NCBI RefSeq assembly: GCF_030406325.1
Contig: NZ_JAUEQY010000001.1
Span: 124,001 to 188,000, forward strand
Direction: 5' to 3'
From: Actinomadura sp. DC4
GTDB taxonomy: Bacteria > Actinomycetota > Actinomycetes > Streptosporangiales > Streptosporangiaceae
Length of the DNA stretch: 64,000 nucleotides
Of the stretch, positions 52,321 to 61,969 are shown in pieces. The translations under genes and the position numbers were made by a program. The notes beneath the pieces were generated by a model. It was not told the origin of the DNA. It saw nothing but the letters and a program-made list of their open reading frames with translations, and searched no databases. Numbering within the stretch: position 1 is the stretch's first letter; the number at the start of each line of letters is the position of its first letter.

Positions 52321-53319
52321 TCAGCCGCTCGACTCGCGTACGACCAGCTCGGGCTGGAACATGATCTGCTGATGCGCGTGTCCCCCGGGGTCGTCGCACT
52401 CCTCGAGGAGCAGCTCGGTGGCGATCTTGCCGAGCTGGTAGGTCGGCTGGCGGATCGAGCTGAGGGGGACGGCGGCGGCCGAGGTGAACTCGATGTCGTC
52501 GTAGCCGATGAGGGCGACGTCGTCCGGTACGCGCACGCCCGCCTGCGACAGGGCGCGCAGCACGCCGAGAGCGAGCAGGTCGTTGGCGCAGAACACGGCG
52601 TCCGGCAGCCCGTCGCTCAGCATCCTCTCGGCGGCGAGCCGCCCGCCGTGGGCGTTCATCTCCGGGACGACGATGTCGGTGAGGTCGCCGGCGCGACGGC
52701 CGGCCGCCTCCAGCGCCCGCTGGGCGCCGCGGCGCCGGTCGCCGCACTGGCGGATGGCCGGAGGGCCGCTCACGAACGCGATGCGCCGCGCGCCGCGCGC
52801 AAGGAGGTGGCCGGTCGCGAGCTCGCCGCCGGCCACGTCGTCGACGGCGACCGAGCACACGTCGCCGGAGGCGTAGTGGTCGACGAACACGACGGCGACC
52901 CCGCGGTCGCGCAACCGCTGCAGGCCGGAGGTGTCGTCCGCGGCCGGGGTGATGAGCACGCCGCGGACCCGCTGCTCGGCGAGGACCCGCAGGTTGCGCA
53001 GCTCCTTGTCCGGCGACTCGCCCGAGTTGCACAGGATGACGGCGTGGTCGCGGTCGCTGACGACGTCCTCGACGCCGCGCGCGACCTCCACGAAGAAGGG
53101 GTTGCCCACGTCGAGTACGACCAGCCCGATCGCGCGGCTCTGCCCGGCCCGTAGAGTCGACGCCGAGCCGTTGCGCACGAAGCCGAGCTCCTTGATGGCC
53201 TGCTCGACCCGCTCGCGCGTGCCGGGGGCGACGCGTTCGGGGCGGTTCAGCACGTTCGAGACCGTGCCGGGAGACACGCCCGCACGGCGCGCGACCTCCT
53301 TGATGCCCACGGTGACCAT
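52321..53319 (-). CDS. LacI-family repressor of the rhamnose locus
   Basis: A 332-residue regulator. The N-terminal helix-turn-helix and hinge are IKEVARRAGVSPGTVSNVLNRPERVAPGTRERV (about residues 6-38), followed by a periplasmic-binding-like sensor domain with AIGLVVLDVGNPFF and LIGYDDIEFT. The effector is probably L-rhamnose, rhamnulose or a phosphate of it. It is co-transcribed with rhaB and divergent from the ABC importer, with two matching operators between them. Confidence 0.9.
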   Translation of the reverse strand: MVTVGIKEVARRAGVSPGTVSNVLNRPERVAPGTRERVEQAIKELGFVRNGSASTLRAGQSRAIGLVVLDVGNPFFVEVARGVEDVVSDRDHAVILCNSGESPDKELRNLRVLAEQRVRGVLITPAADDTSGLQRLRDRGVAVVFVDHYASGDVCSVAVDDVAGGELATGHLLARGARRIAFVSGPPAIRQCGDRRRGAQRALEAAGRRAGDLTDIVVPEMNAHGGRLAAERMLSDGLPDAVFCANDLLALGVLRALSQAGVRVPDDVALIGYDDIEFTSAAAVPLSSIRQPTYQLGKIATELLLEECDDPGGHAHQQIMFQPELVVRESSG

Positions 53320-53361
53320 CCGCGCCCTCTCTCCCAGCAGTGGCGTTCACTTTGGCGAAAC

Positions 53362-53379
53362 TATTAAAACGTGTCAACA
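53362..53379. promoter_or_regulatory. Second LacI-type operator
   Basis: TATTAAAACGTGTCAACA matches the main operator at 14 of 18 positions and shares its CG centre. It lies 43 bp before the lacI start, placed for autoregulation. Confidence 0.55.
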
Positions 53380-53540
53380 GGTCGCCTCCGCCCGCCCCGA
53401 TGCCCGGCGACAGTGACCGTCTCGTTATCCGGACATCGTTTTTGCAGCTCAGAGCCCAATGGCTAACGTGGGTCCGGAAAAAACCACCGAAGTCACCTCT
53501 TGACGGATCCGGTCGTCAGACCTAGCGTCCCGGGGCAACT

Positions 53541-53558
53541 TGTTAAAACGTTTTTACA
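53541..53558. promoter_or_regulatory. Main LacI-type operator of the rhamnose transport operon
   Basis: TGTTAAAACGTTTTTACA is an 18-bp near-perfect palindrome (one mismatched pair) with the CG centre typical of LacI family sites and a perfect AAAACGTTTT core. It lies 25 bp before the ABC ATPase start, where binding would block transcription. Confidence 0.75.
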
Positions 53559-53582
53559 TCGTTCACATTCCGGGAGCGCAGC

Positions 53583-55091
53583 ATGAGCGAGCCGCCTCCG
53601 ATCCTCGCGCTCGAGGACGTAAGTAAGGCATTCGGCGCGGTGCGGGCCCTCCAGGACGTTTCCCTGGACCTGCGCGGCGGAGAGATCCACGCGCTCGCCG
53701 GCGAGAACGGGGCGGGCAAGTCCACCCTGGTCAAGATCCTGGCCGGGGTTCACCGCCCCGACGAGGGACGGGTCCTGTTCGACGGCACGCCGCAGGACCT
53801 GCGCGGTCCCGGCGACGCGCAGCAGGCCGGCGTGGCCGTGATCTACCAGGAACCCACCCTGTTCCCCGACCTGTCGATCGCGGAGAACATCTTCATGGGC
53901 CGCCAGCCGCGCGCCCGGTTCGGCCGGATCGACCGGCGTGCCCTCCGTACGGCGGCGTCGGACCTGTTCGAACGCCTCGGCGTCACCCTCGACCCGGACC
54001 GCCCCGCGCGCGGCCTGTCGATCGCCGACCAGCAGATCGTGGAGATCGCCAAGGCGCTGTCCCGCGACGCACGCGTGCTGATCATGGACGAGCCGACCGC
54101 GGCGCTGTCCGGCAACGAGGTCGCCCGGCTGTTCACCGTCGCCCGCACGCTGCGCGACCACGGCTGCGCGCTGCTGTTCATCTCCCACCGGCTGGAGGAG
54201 ATCTTCGCGCTGTGCCACCGGGTCACGACGCTGCGCGACGGGCGGCTCATCGCGACCGAGGACCTCGACGGCCTCACGCCGGACGACCTCGTCCAGCGGA
54301 TGGTCGGCCGCGAGCTCGACACGCTCTACCCCAAGCAGGACACCACCGTCGGCGAGCCCGTGCTGGATGTCGCCCGGCTGACCCGCGAGGGCGTCTTCAC
54401 CGACGTGTCCTTCGAGGTGCGCGCGGGGGAGATCGTCGCGCTCGCGGGGCTGGTCGGGGCCGGCCGCAGCGAGGTGGCACGCGCGGTGTTCGGCGTCGAC
54501 CGCTACGACGCGGGTTCGGTCACGGTCGGCGGGAAGCGGCTGCCGGGCGGCAGCCCCACCGCGGCGATGGCGGCCGGGATCGCGCTCGTGCCGGAGGACC
54601 GGCGCCAGCAGGGCCTGGTCATGGACGGCTCGATCGAGCGCAACATCGGCCTGACCACGCTGCGGACCCTGCGCCGTGGACCCGTCGTGTCCCGCAAGGC
54701 CGAACGCGACCGGGCCGCCGACTGGGCGATCCGGCTCCAGCTCAAGTACGCGCGGCTGAGCGACGCCGTCGGCGTGCTGTCCGGCGGAAACCAGCAGAAG
54801 GTGGTGCTCGCCAAGTGGCTCTCGACCGAGCCGGCCGTCCTCATCGTGGACGAACCGACCCGTGGCATCGACGTCGGCACCAAGGCGGAGGTGCACCGCC
54901 TGCTGTCCGAGCTCGCGGCGGACGGGCTGGCGGTCCTGATGATCTCCTCTGACCTGCCCGAGGTGCTCGGCATGGCCGACCGGGTGCTCGTCATGCACGA
55001 GGGGCGCCTGGCCGCCGAGATCCCGCGGTCCGAGGCCACCGAGGAGACCGTGGTCGCCGCCGCGACCGGCCGTACCCGGCAGGAGGCGTGA
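53583..55091 (+). CDS. Rhamnose ABC importer, ATP-binding protein
   Basis: A 502-residue double ATPase of the RbsA/XylG type. The first cassette has [31 protein letters not shown] and [11 protein letters not shown]. The second has [17 protein letters not shown], a degenerate P-loop usual in this family, [15 protein letters not shown] and [13 protein letters not shown]. It powers uptake through the two permeases encoded next. The ATG at 53583 lies directly after the main operator. It overlaps the first permease gene by one base. Confidence 0.92.
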   Translation: MSEPPPILALEDVSKAFGAVRALQDVSLDLRGGEIHALAGENGAGKSTLVKILAGVHRPDEGRVLFDGTPQDLRGPGDAQQAGVAVIYQEPTLFPDLSIAENIFMGRQPRARFGRIDRRALRTAASDLFERLGVTLDPDRPARGLSIADQQIVEIAKALSRDARVLIMDEPTAALSGNEVARLFTVARTLRDHGCALLFISHRLEEIFALCHRVTTLRDGRLIATEDLDGLTPDDLVQRMVGRELDTLYPKQDTTVGEPVLDVARLTREGVFTDVSFEVRAGEIVALAGLVGAGRSEVARAVFGVDRYDAGSVTVGGKRLPGGSPTAAMAAGIALVPEDRRQQGLVMDGSIERNIGLTTLRTLRRGPVVSRKAERDRAADWAIRLQLKYARLSDAVGVLSGGNQQKVVLAKWLSTEPAVLIVDEPTRGIDVGTKAEVHRLLSELAADGLAVLMISSDLPEVLGMADRVLVMHEGRLAAEIPRSEATEETVVAAATGRTRQEA

Positions 55092-56134
55092 TGGCGACCA
55101 CCACAGCGGCGAAGGACACCGCGACAGCGGCCGCGACCGGCGGGCGCCGCCTCGTCGACACCGTCCTGCGCGCCCGCGAGCTCAGCATCCTCGCCGCGCT
55201 CGTCGTGCTCGTCGTCGTCACGACCGCGGCCAACTCCTCGTTCCTGTCCGAGCAGGGCGTCAAGGACATCTTCCTGAACGCCTCGATCCTGGCGCTGCTC
55301 GCCGTCGGGCAGACGATGGTGGTCATCACCCGCAACATCGACCTGTCGGTCGGTTCCGTGGTGGGCCTGGTCGCCTTCGCCTCCGGCAAGTTCGTCCTCG
55401 GCCACGACCGCAACGTGCTGCTCGTGCTCATCCTGGGCATGGCCATCGGCGCGGTCTGCGGCCTGGTCAACGGCGTGCTCGTCAGCTTCTTCCGCGTACC
55501 GGCGCTGGTCGTCACGCTCGGCACCCTGTACGTCATCCAGGGCCTGGACTACTACTGGGCGCACGGGCAGCAGATCAACGCCGCCGACGTGCCGAACTCC
55601 CTGCTCGAACTCGGCAGCGGCAGCGTACTGGGCATCCCGTACCTGCCGTTGATCACCGTCGTCGTCATGCTGGCCGTCGGCTACTACCTGCGCTCGTTCC
55701 CCTCGGGCCGGGAGTTCTACGCCATCGGCTCCAACCCCGACGCGGCCCGGCTCGCCGGCCTGGCCATCCGCCGGCGGATCCTCACCGCGTACGCCTGCAG
55801 CGGCATCCTCGCCGGGCTGGCCGGCGTGCTGTGGCTCGCCCGGTTCGGGACCGTCGTCGCCGACGCGGCGCACGGCTGGGAGCTGCGCGTGGTCGCGGCG
55901 GTCGTGGTCGGCGGCGTCGCCATCGTCGGCGGGCTCGGCACGGTGTACGGCGCGGCGCTCGGCGCGCTGCTGCTCACCACCATCGGCAGCGTCCTGGTGG
56001 TCCTGAAGGTCAACTCCTTCTGGCAGGACGCCATCGCCGGCCTGCTGCTGCTCCTGGCCATCAGCGTCGACCGCCTGCTCGGTCTGCGCGTCACCCGCGC
56101 GCTGCGAAGGAGGAACGTCCGCCATGGCGCCTGA
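55091..56134 (+). CDS. Rhamnose ABC importer, permease 1
   Basis: A 347-residue RbsC-type membrane protein with about eight to ten helices. NIDLSVGSVVGLVAFASG and AGLAIRRRILTAYACSGILAGLAG (the cytoplasmic coupling loop) are family hallmarks. The ATG at 55091 has AGGAGG 5 bases upstream and overlaps the ATPase stop as TGATG. It pairs with a second permease, as in other rhamnose importers. Confidence 0.9.
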   Translation: MATTTAAKDTATAAATGGRRLVDTVLRARELSILAALVVLVVVTTAANSSFLSEQGVKDIFLNASILALLAVGQTMVVITRNIDLSVGSVVGLVAFASGKFVLGHDRNVLLVLILGMAIGAVCGLVNGVLVSFFRVPALVVTLGTLYVIQGLDYYWAHGQQINAADVPNSLLELGSGSVLGIPYLPLITVVVMLAVGYYLRSFPSGREFYAIGSNPDAARLAGLAIRRRILTAYACSGILAGLAGVLWLARFGTVVADAAHGWELRVVAAVVVGGVAIVGGLGTVYGAALGALLLTTIGSVLVVLKVNSFWQDAIAGLLLLLAISVDRLLGLRVTRALRRRNVRHGA

Positions 56135-57143
56135 CGTGAAGAGGACCCCGCTCCAGGCGGCGTCCCGCCTGCTCCGCTGGGACGTCATCGTGATCGCCCT
56201 GCTGATCGTGGTGTTCCGCGCGGGCGCCCTCAGCACGCCCGACTTCGCCACGAGCGACAACCTGTCGTTCGCCTTCGACGACATGTGCGAGATCGCGCTC
56301 ATCGCGCTGCCGATGACGCTGCTGGTCGTGGCCGGCGAGGTGGACCTGTCGGTCGCCTCGGTGCTCGGCATGTCCAGCGCGCTGTTCGGCTCCATGTGGG
56401 ACGCCGGCTGGTCGATCGAGTCGATCATCCCGGTGCTGGTCGTCGTCGGCGCGGTCGCCGGGCTGGTCAACGGCCTGCTCGTCACCCGTCTCGGGCTGCC
56501 GTCGCTGGCCGTCACGATCGGCACGCTGACGCTGTACCGCGGGCTCGCCTATGTCGTGCTCGGCACCAAGGCCGTGGCGGAGTTCCCGCAGAACTACGCC
56601 GACCTGGCCACCAAGACGATCCCGGGTACCCCGATCCCGTACCCGTTCGCGCTGTTCATCGTGGCCGCGGTCCTCACCGCGATCGTGCTGCACGCGACCG
56701 GGGCCGGCCGGGCGATCTTCGCGATCGGCGCGCAGGAGGAGGCCGCGTTCTTCGCCGGTATCCGGGTGAAGCGCATCAAGCTCCTGCTCTTCGTTCTCTC
56801 CGGCGTGGTCTCGGCCTTCGCCGGAGCGATCTACACGTTGCGCTACGGGAGCGCACGTGCCGACAACGGTCTCGGGATGGAGCTGGCCGTCATCGCGGCG
56901 GTGCTCCTCGGCGGGGTCGACTTCGACGGCGGCCGCGGCACTCTCGCGGGCGTCGTAGCGGGTGTCCTGTTGATCGGACTGCTCCGCAACCTGCTCATGC
57001 TCCGTGACGTCGCGACCGAGATCCAGTCGATCGTCACGGGCCTCCTCCTCATCGTCTCGGTGCTCACGCCGCGGATCGCCGCGGGAGTACGCGAGATGCG
57101 ACGACATCCCCGCGGGTCCATTTCCGCCTCCTCCAATAACTGA
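56124..57143 (+). CDS. Rhamnose ABC importer, permease 2
   Basis: A 339-residue RbsC-type permease. EVDLSVASVLGMSSALFGSM and AGIRVKRIKLLLFVLSGVVSAFAGAI mark it as paralogous to permease 1. The ATG at 56124 overlaps permease 1 by 11 bp. Two dissimilar permeases with one fused ATPase are typical of RhaSTPQ-type rhamnose transporters. Confidence 0.9.
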   Translation: MAPDVKRTPLQAASRLLRWDVIVIALLIVVFRAGALSTPDFATSDNLSFAFDDMCEIALIALPMTLLVVAGEVDLSVASVLGMSSALFGSMWDAGWSIESIIPVLVVVGAVAGLVNGLLVTRLGLPSLAVTIGTLTLYRGLAYVVLGTKAVAEFPQNYADLATKTIPGTPIPYPFALFIVAAVLTAIVLHATGAGRAIFAIGAQEEAAFFAGIRVKRIKLLLFVLSGVVSAFAGAIYTLRYGSARADNGLGMELAVIAAVLLGGVDFDGGRGTLAGVVAGVLLIGLLRNLLMLRDVATEIQSIVTGLLLIVSVLTPRIAAGVREMRRHPRGSISASSNN

Positions 57144-57155
57144 GAAGGAACCGAA

Positions 57156-58226
57156 ATGCTGAAACGTCCAATGGCGGCCGTGGCACTCGTGGCCGCACTC
57201 GCCCTCGGCGCCGCCGCCTGTGGCGGCACGACCAAGAACTCCTCCTCCGGCGACAACGGCGCCGCCGCGACCAGCGGTACGAAGGCCGACCCGAACGCGC
57301 CGCTCAAGAAGAACCTCAAGATCGCCTTCCTGCCCAAGCAGGTGAACAACCCGTACGAGACGCTCGTGGACAACGCGGGCATCGCCGGGGCCAAGGAGTT
57401 CGGCGGCACGGCCAAGGAGGTCGGCCCGTCCGACGCCTCGGCCTCCTCCCAGATCTCCTACCTGAACACGCTGATCCAGCAGCGGCAGGACGCGATCCTC
57501 ATCGCGGCCAACGACCCGAACGCGGTCTGCGGGCCGCTCAAGCAGGCCATGTCCCGCAAGATCGCGGTCGTCACGTACGACTCCGACGCGGCCAAGGAGT
57601 GCCGCGACGTCTTCATCAACCAGGCGAGCTCGGAGGAGATCGGCCGCAGCGAGGTCAAGGTCATCTCGGACCTGCTCGGCGGCAAGGGCAAGATCGCGAT
57701 CCTGTCCGCGACCGCCAACGCCACGAACCAGAACACCTGGATCAAGTTCATGAAGGACGAGCTGAAGAAGCCGGAGTACGCCGGCATCAAGCTCGTCAAG
57801 GTCGCCTACGGCGACGACGACGACCAGAAGTCCTTCCAGCAGACCCAGGGCCTGCTGCAGGCGTACCCGGACCTCAAGGGCATCATCGCGCCGACCACGG
57901 TCGGCATCGCCGCCGCGGCCCGGTACGTCTCCGGCTCCAAGTACAAGGGCAAGGTCGAGGTCTCCGGTCTCGGCACGCCGAACCAGATGCGCAAGTTCGT
58001 CAAGGACGGCACCGTCCAGAAGTTCGAGCTGTGGAACCCGGGCGACCTGGGCTACCTCGCCTCGTACGCCGCGGCGGCCCTCGCCTCCGGGCAGATCTCC
58101 GGCGCCCAGGGCGAGAAGTTCAAGGCCGGCCGGCTCGGCGAGCGGACCATCGGCGCGGACGGCGAGGTCATCCTCGGCCCGCCGACCGTCTTCGACAAGG
58201 ACAACATCGACAACTTCCACTTCTGA
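57156..58226 (+). CDS. Rhamnose ABC importer, substrate-binding lipoprotein
   Basis: A 356-residue lipoprotein. The signal peptide ends in ALALGAAACGG, giving lipidated C22, followed by a Ser/Gly/Asn-rich linker. The body is a sugar-binding type I periplasmic fold (IAFLPKQVNNPYETLVDNAG at its start, AILIAANDPNAVCGPLKQAM, DLKGIIAPTTVGIAAAARYV). It captures L-rhamnose at the outer face of the membrane. It lies 12 bp after permease 2. Confidence 0.92.
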   Translation: MLKRPMAAVALVAALALGAAACGGTTKNSSSGDNGAAATSGTKADPNAPLKKNLKIAFLPKQVNNPYETLVDNAGIAGAKEFGGTAKEVGPSDASASSQISYLNTLIQQRQDAILIAANDPNAVCGPLKQAMSRKIAVVTYDSDAAKECRDVFINQASSEEIGRSEVKVISDLLGGKGKIAILSATANATNQNTWIKFMKDELKKPEYAGIKLVKVAYGDDDDQKSFQQTQGLLQAYPDLKGIIAPTTVGIAAAARYVSGSKYKGKVEVSGLGTPNQMRKFVKDGTVQKFELWNPGDLGYLASYAAAALASGQISGAQGEKFKAGRLGERTIGADGEVILGPPTVFDKDNIDNFHF

Positions 58227-58241
58227 CCGAATCTCGATCGG

Positions 58242-58269
58242 GGCGGGGCCGCGCGGGCGCGGCTCCGCC
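58242..58269 (+). terminator. Hairpin between the binding-protein and mutarotase genes
   Basis: A 12-bp stem (GGCGGGGCCGCG with CGCGGCTCCGCC, one G-U pair) with loop CGGG lies 15 bp after the lipoprotein stop. It fits a partial terminator or 3' stabiliser that would raise binding-protein mRNA above the downstream enzymes. Confidence 0.6.
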
Positions 58270-58297
58270 ACCGGCCTCACCATCGAGGAGCCCTCTC

Positions 58298-58615
58298 GTG
58301 CAGCGCGTCTGCTTCCTGCTGAAGGTCCGCACCGACCGGCTGGAGGAGTACCGGTCCCGGCACAGCGCCGTCTGGCCGGACATGCTGGCGGCGCTGCGCG
58401 AGACGGGCTGGCACAACTACTCCCTCTTCCTGCGCGAGGACGGCCTGCTCGTCGGATACCTGGAGACCGAGGACTTCGCGGCGGCCCAGGCGGCGATGGA
58501 GCGCACAGAGGTGAACGCCCGCTGGCAGGCGGAGATGGCGCCGTTCTTCGAGGACCTCGACGGGCGTCCCGACGAAGGCATGACGCCGCTCGCCGAAGTT
58601 TTCCATCTGGCCTGA
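58298..58615 (+). CDS. rhaM: L-rhamnose mutarotase
   Basis: A 105-residue enzyme interconverting alpha and beta rhamnopyranose so the isomerase gets its preferred anomer. VRTDRLEEYRSRHSAVWPDML holds the catalytic His, and GWHNYSLFL and EVNARWQAEMAPFF are family hallmarks. The GTG at 58298 starts the conserved CFLLKVR strand. Confidence 0.93.
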   Translation: MQRVCFLLKVRTDRLEEYRSRHSAVWPDMLAALRETGWHNYSLFLREDGLLVGYLETEDFAAAQAAMERTEVNARWQAEMAPFFEDLDGRPDEGMTPLAEVFHLA

Positions 58616-58641
58616 AGCTCGACTGAATCGGGGAATCTCTT

Positions 58642-59805
58642 GTGACCACTGACACTGCGCAGGTGAAGGCGGCACTGCGGACGCAGCACATCGAGACGCC
58701 GTCCTGGGCGTACGGCAACTCGGGCACGCGCTTCAAGGTGTTCGCCCAGCAGGGCGTGCCGCGTACGCCGCAGGAGAAGATCGACGACGCGGCGCAGGTG
58801 CACCGCTTCACCGGCGTCGCGCCGACCGTGGCGCTGCACATCCCCTGGGATCGGGTGGAGGACTACGCGGCCCTGGCCACGCACGCCCGCGACCGCGGCG
58901 TCGGCCTGGGCGCGATCAACTCCAACGTGTTCCAGGACGACGACTACATGCTCGGCAGCGTCACCAACCCCGACCCCGCCGTGCGCAAGAAGGCGCTGAA
59001 CCACCTGCTGGACTGCGTCGACATCATGGACGCGACCGGCTCGCGCGACCTGAAGCTGTGGTTCTCCGACGGCACCAACTATCCGGGCCAGGACGACATC
59101 CGGGCCCGCCAGGACCGGCTCGCCGAGGCGCTCTCGGTCGTCTACGAGCGGCTGGGCGACGACCAGCGGTTCCTGCTGGAGTACAAGCTGTTCGAGCCGG
59201 CGTTCTACACGATGGACGTGCCGGACTGGGGCACCGCGTACGCGCACTGCGCACGGCTCGGCCCCAAGGCGCAGGTCGTCGTGGACACCGGGCACCACGC
59301 GCCGGGCACCAACATCGAGTTCATCGTGGCGTTCCTGCTGCGGGAGGACAAGCTCGGCGCGTTCGACTTCAACTCCCGGTTCTACGCCGACGACGACCTG
59401 ATGGTGGGCGCCGCCGACCCGTTCCAGCTCTTCCGCATCATGCACGAGGTGGTCCAGGGAGGCGGATACGGCGAGCACGTGGCCTTCATGCTCGACCAGT
59501 GCCACAACATCGAGCCGAAGATCCACGGCCAGATCCGCTCGGTGATGAACGTCCAGGAGGCCACGGCCAAGGCGCTGCTCGTGGACATCGAGGAACTGAG
59601 CCGCGCCCAGCAGAGCGGCGACGTGCTCGGCGCCAACGCCGTCCTGATGGACGCCTACAACACCGACGTACGCCCCCTGCTCGCCGAGCTCCGTACGGAG
59701 ATGGGCCTGGACCCCGACCCGGTGGCCGCCTACCGGCGGTCCGGCTACTTCGAGCGGGTCAGCGACGAGCGCAAGGACGGCCAGGCGGCCGGGTGGGGCG
59801 CCTGA
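58642..59805 (+). CDS. rhaI: L-rhamnose isomerase (RhaI type)
   Basis: Converts L-rhamnose to L-rhamnulose. The product is 387 residues, of the Pseudomonas stutzeri-type family with a TIM barrel and two metal ions. Metal-site regions are LLEYKLFEPAFYTMDV, VVVDTGHHAPGTNIEF and FDFNSRFYADDDLMVG. The GTG at 58642 follows the mutarotase gene by 26 bp and overlaps the next gene by one base (TGATG). Confidence 0.93.
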   Translation: MTTDTAQVKAALRTQHIETPSWAYGNSGTRFKVFAQQGVPRTPQEKIDDAAQVHRFTGVAPTVALHIPWDRVEDYAALATHARDRGVGLGAINSNVFQDDDYMLGSVTNPDPAVRKKALNHLLDCVDIMDATGSRDLKLWFSDGTNYPGQDDIRARQDRLAEALSVVYERLGDDQRFLLEYKLFEPAFYTMDVPDWGTAYAHCARLGPKAQVVVDTGHHAPGTNIEFIVAFLLREDKLGAFDFNSRFYADDDLMVGAADPFQLFRIMHEVVQGGGYGEHVAFMLDQCHNIEPKIHGQIRSVMNVQEATAKALLVDIEELSRAQQSGDVLGANAVLMDAYNTDVRPLLAELRTEMGLDPDPVAAYRRSGYFERVSDERKDGQAAGWGA

Positions 59806-61856
59806 TGTCCGGGAACACGAATACCGTCGACGATCTGTTGAACCGCTCGCACGCGCTCGGCTCCGACCCGCGCAACACCAACTACGCGGGCGGCAACACC
59901 TCGGCCAAGGCCGTGGCCACCGACCCGGTCACCGCCGCGCCGGTCGAGCTGATGTGGGTCAAGGGCTCCGGCGGCGACCTCGGCACGCTCACCGCAGGCG
60001 GCCTGTCAGTGCTGCGCATCGACCGGCTGCGCGCCCTCGTGGACGTCTATCCGGGCGTCGAGCGCGAGGACGAGATGGTCGCCGCGTTCGAGTTCTGCCT
60101 GCACGGCAAGGGGGGCGCCGCGCCTTCGATCGACACGGCCATGCACGGCCTGGTCGAGGCGCCGCACGTCGACCACCTGCACCCCGACTCCGGCATCGCG
60201 ATCGCGACCGCCGCCGACGGCGAGGAGCTGACCCGGCGCGTCTTCGGCGACCGCGTCCTGTGGACGCCGTGGCGGCGGCCCGGCTTCCAGCTCGGCCTCG
60301 ACATCGCGGAGATCCGGCGGGCCAACCCGAACGCGATCGGCGTCATCCTCGGCGGCCACGGCATCACCGCCTGGGGCCGTACGAGCGAGGAGTGCCAGGC
60401 GAACTCCCTGGAGATCATCCGCACCGCCGAGGCGTACATCGCCGAGCACGGGCGCGCCGAGCCGTTCGGCCCGGTGCTGCACGAGCCGCTGCCGGAGGCC
60501 GAGCGGCACGCGCGGGCCGCCGCGCTGTTCCCGCTGGTCCGGGGCCTGGCCTCGACGGACCGGCCGCAGGTCGGCCACTACGCCGACACCCCCGAGGTGC
60601 TGGAGTTCCTCTCCCGCGCCGAGCATCCGCGGCTGGCCGCGCTCGGCACCTCCTGCCCGGACCACTTCCTGCGCACGAAGGTCCGCCCGCTGGTCCTCGA
60701 CCTGCCCCCGGACGCGCCCCTGGACGACGTACGCGCCCGGCTGCGGGAGCTGCACGAGGCGTACCGGGAGGAGTACCGCGCCTACTACGAGCGGTACGCC
60801 GGGCCGGGCAGCCCGCCGATGCGCGGCGCGGACCCGGCCGTCGTGCTCGTACCCGGGGTCGGCATGTTCGCCTTCGGCAAGGACAAGCAGACCGCGCGGG
60901 TCGCCGCCGAGTTCTACCTCAACGCGATCAACGTGATGCGCGGCGCCGAGGCGATCTCCTCCTACGCCCCGATCCCCGAGTCGGAGAAGTTCCGCATCGA
61001 GTACTGGGAGCTGGAGGAGGCCAAGCTCCGGCGCATGCCGAAGCCCAAGGCGCTCGCCACCCGCGTCGCCCTCGTGACCGGCGGCGGCTCCGGCATCGGC
61101 GCGGCCGTCGCGCGGCGGCTCGCCGCCGAGGGCGCCTGCGTCGTGATCGCCGACCGGGACCTCGCCGCGGCCGAGAAGGTCGCCGCCGAGCTGGGCGCCT
61201 CCGCGTCGCGGCCCGCGGACGCGGCCGTCGCGGTGGCCGCCGACGTCACCGACGAGGAGCAGGTGGCCGCGGCGATCCGGCAGGCGGTCCTCGCCTTCGG
61301 CGGCCTCGACCTGGTGGTCAACAACGCCGGCCTGTCGCTGTCCCGGCCGTTGCTGGAGACCACGGTGGCCGACTGGGACCTGCAGCACGACGTGATGGCC
61401 CGCGGGTCCTTCCTCGTCTCCCGCGAGTCCGCGCGCGTGATGACCGAGCAGGCGATGGGCGGCGACATCGTCTACATCGCCTCGAAGAACTCCGTGTTCG
61501 CCGGCCCGAACAACGTCGCCTACAGCGCCGCCAAGGCCGACCAGGCGCACCAGGTACGGCTGCTCGCGGCCGAACTGGGCGAGCACGGCATCCGCGTCAA
61601 CGGCGTCAACCCCGACGGCGTCGTACGCGGGTCCGGCATCTTCGCCGGCGGCTGGGGCGCCGAGCGCGCCGCCGTCTACGGAGTGCCCGAGGAGAAGCTG
61701 GGGGAGTTCTACGCCCAGCGGACCCTGCTCAAACGCGAGGTGCTGCCCGAGCACGTCGCGAACGCCGTCTTCGCCCTCACCGGCGGAGACCTGACCCACA
61801 CCACAGGGCTGCACGTCCCCGTCGACGCGGGGGTGGCAGCCGCGTTCCTCCGCTGA
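59805..61856 (+). CDS. rhaE: Bifunctional rhamnulose-1-phosphate aldolase/lactaldehyde dehydrogenase
   Basis: A 683-residue fusion. The N-terminal half (about 1-420) is a class II aldolase of the AraD/FucA fold with GGNTSAKAV, HVDHLHPDSGIAI as a zinc-site region and GGHGITAWGRT. The C-terminal half (about 430-683) is a short-chain dehydrogenase with ALVTGGGSGIGAAVARRL, NNAGLSLSRPL and the Tyr/Lys pair YSAAK. It would split rhamnulose-1-phosphate and oxidise the lactaldehyde to lactate in one protein. The ATG at 59805 overlaps rhaI by one base. Confidence 0.92.
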   Translation: MSGNTNTVDDLLNRSHALGSDPRNTNYAGGNTSAKAVATDPVTAAPVELMWVKGSGGDLGTLTAGGLSVLRIDRLRALVDVYPGVEREDEMVAAFEFCLHGKGGAAPSIDTAMHGLVEAPHVDHLHPDSGIAIATAADGEELTRRVFGDRVLWTPWRRPGFQLGLDIAEIRRANPNAIGVILGGHGITAWGRTSEECQANSLEIIRTAEAYIAEHGRAEPFGPVLHEPLPEAERHARAAALFPLVRGLASTDRPQVGHYADTPEVLEFLSRAEHPRLAALGTSCPDHFLRTKVRPLVLDLPPDAPLDDVRARLRELHEAYREEYRAYYERYAGPGSPPMRGADPAVVLVPGVGMFAFGKDKQTARVAAEFYLNAINVMRGAEAISSYAPIPESEKFRIEYWELEEAKLRRMPKPKALATRVALVTGGGSGIGAAVARRLAAEGACVVIADRDLAAAEKVAAELGASASRPADAAVAVAADVTDEEQVAAAIRQAVLAFGGLDLVVNNAGLSLSRPLLETTVADWDLQHDVMARGSFLVSRESARVMTEQAMGGDIVYIASKNSVFAGPNNVAYSAAKADQAHQVRLLAAELGEHGIRVNGVNPDGVVRGSGIFAGGWGAERAAVYGVPEEKLGEFYAQRTLLKREVLPEHVANAVFALTGGDLTHTTGLHVPVDAGVAAAFLR

Positions 61857-61969
61857 AGTCCACCTCGTGGCCACCGGCCCCAGGCAGCGCGCTGCCACGC
61901 GCCGCCACGCGGGGCCGGTGACCACATCGGGGCCGCCGCATCCTCCGGCGCCCCGAGAAGGGAACAACG

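Noticed and set aside
54503-58841. Minus-strand frames opposite the rhamnose importer
   Set aside because: They are antisense to three clear transport genes and contain no domain.
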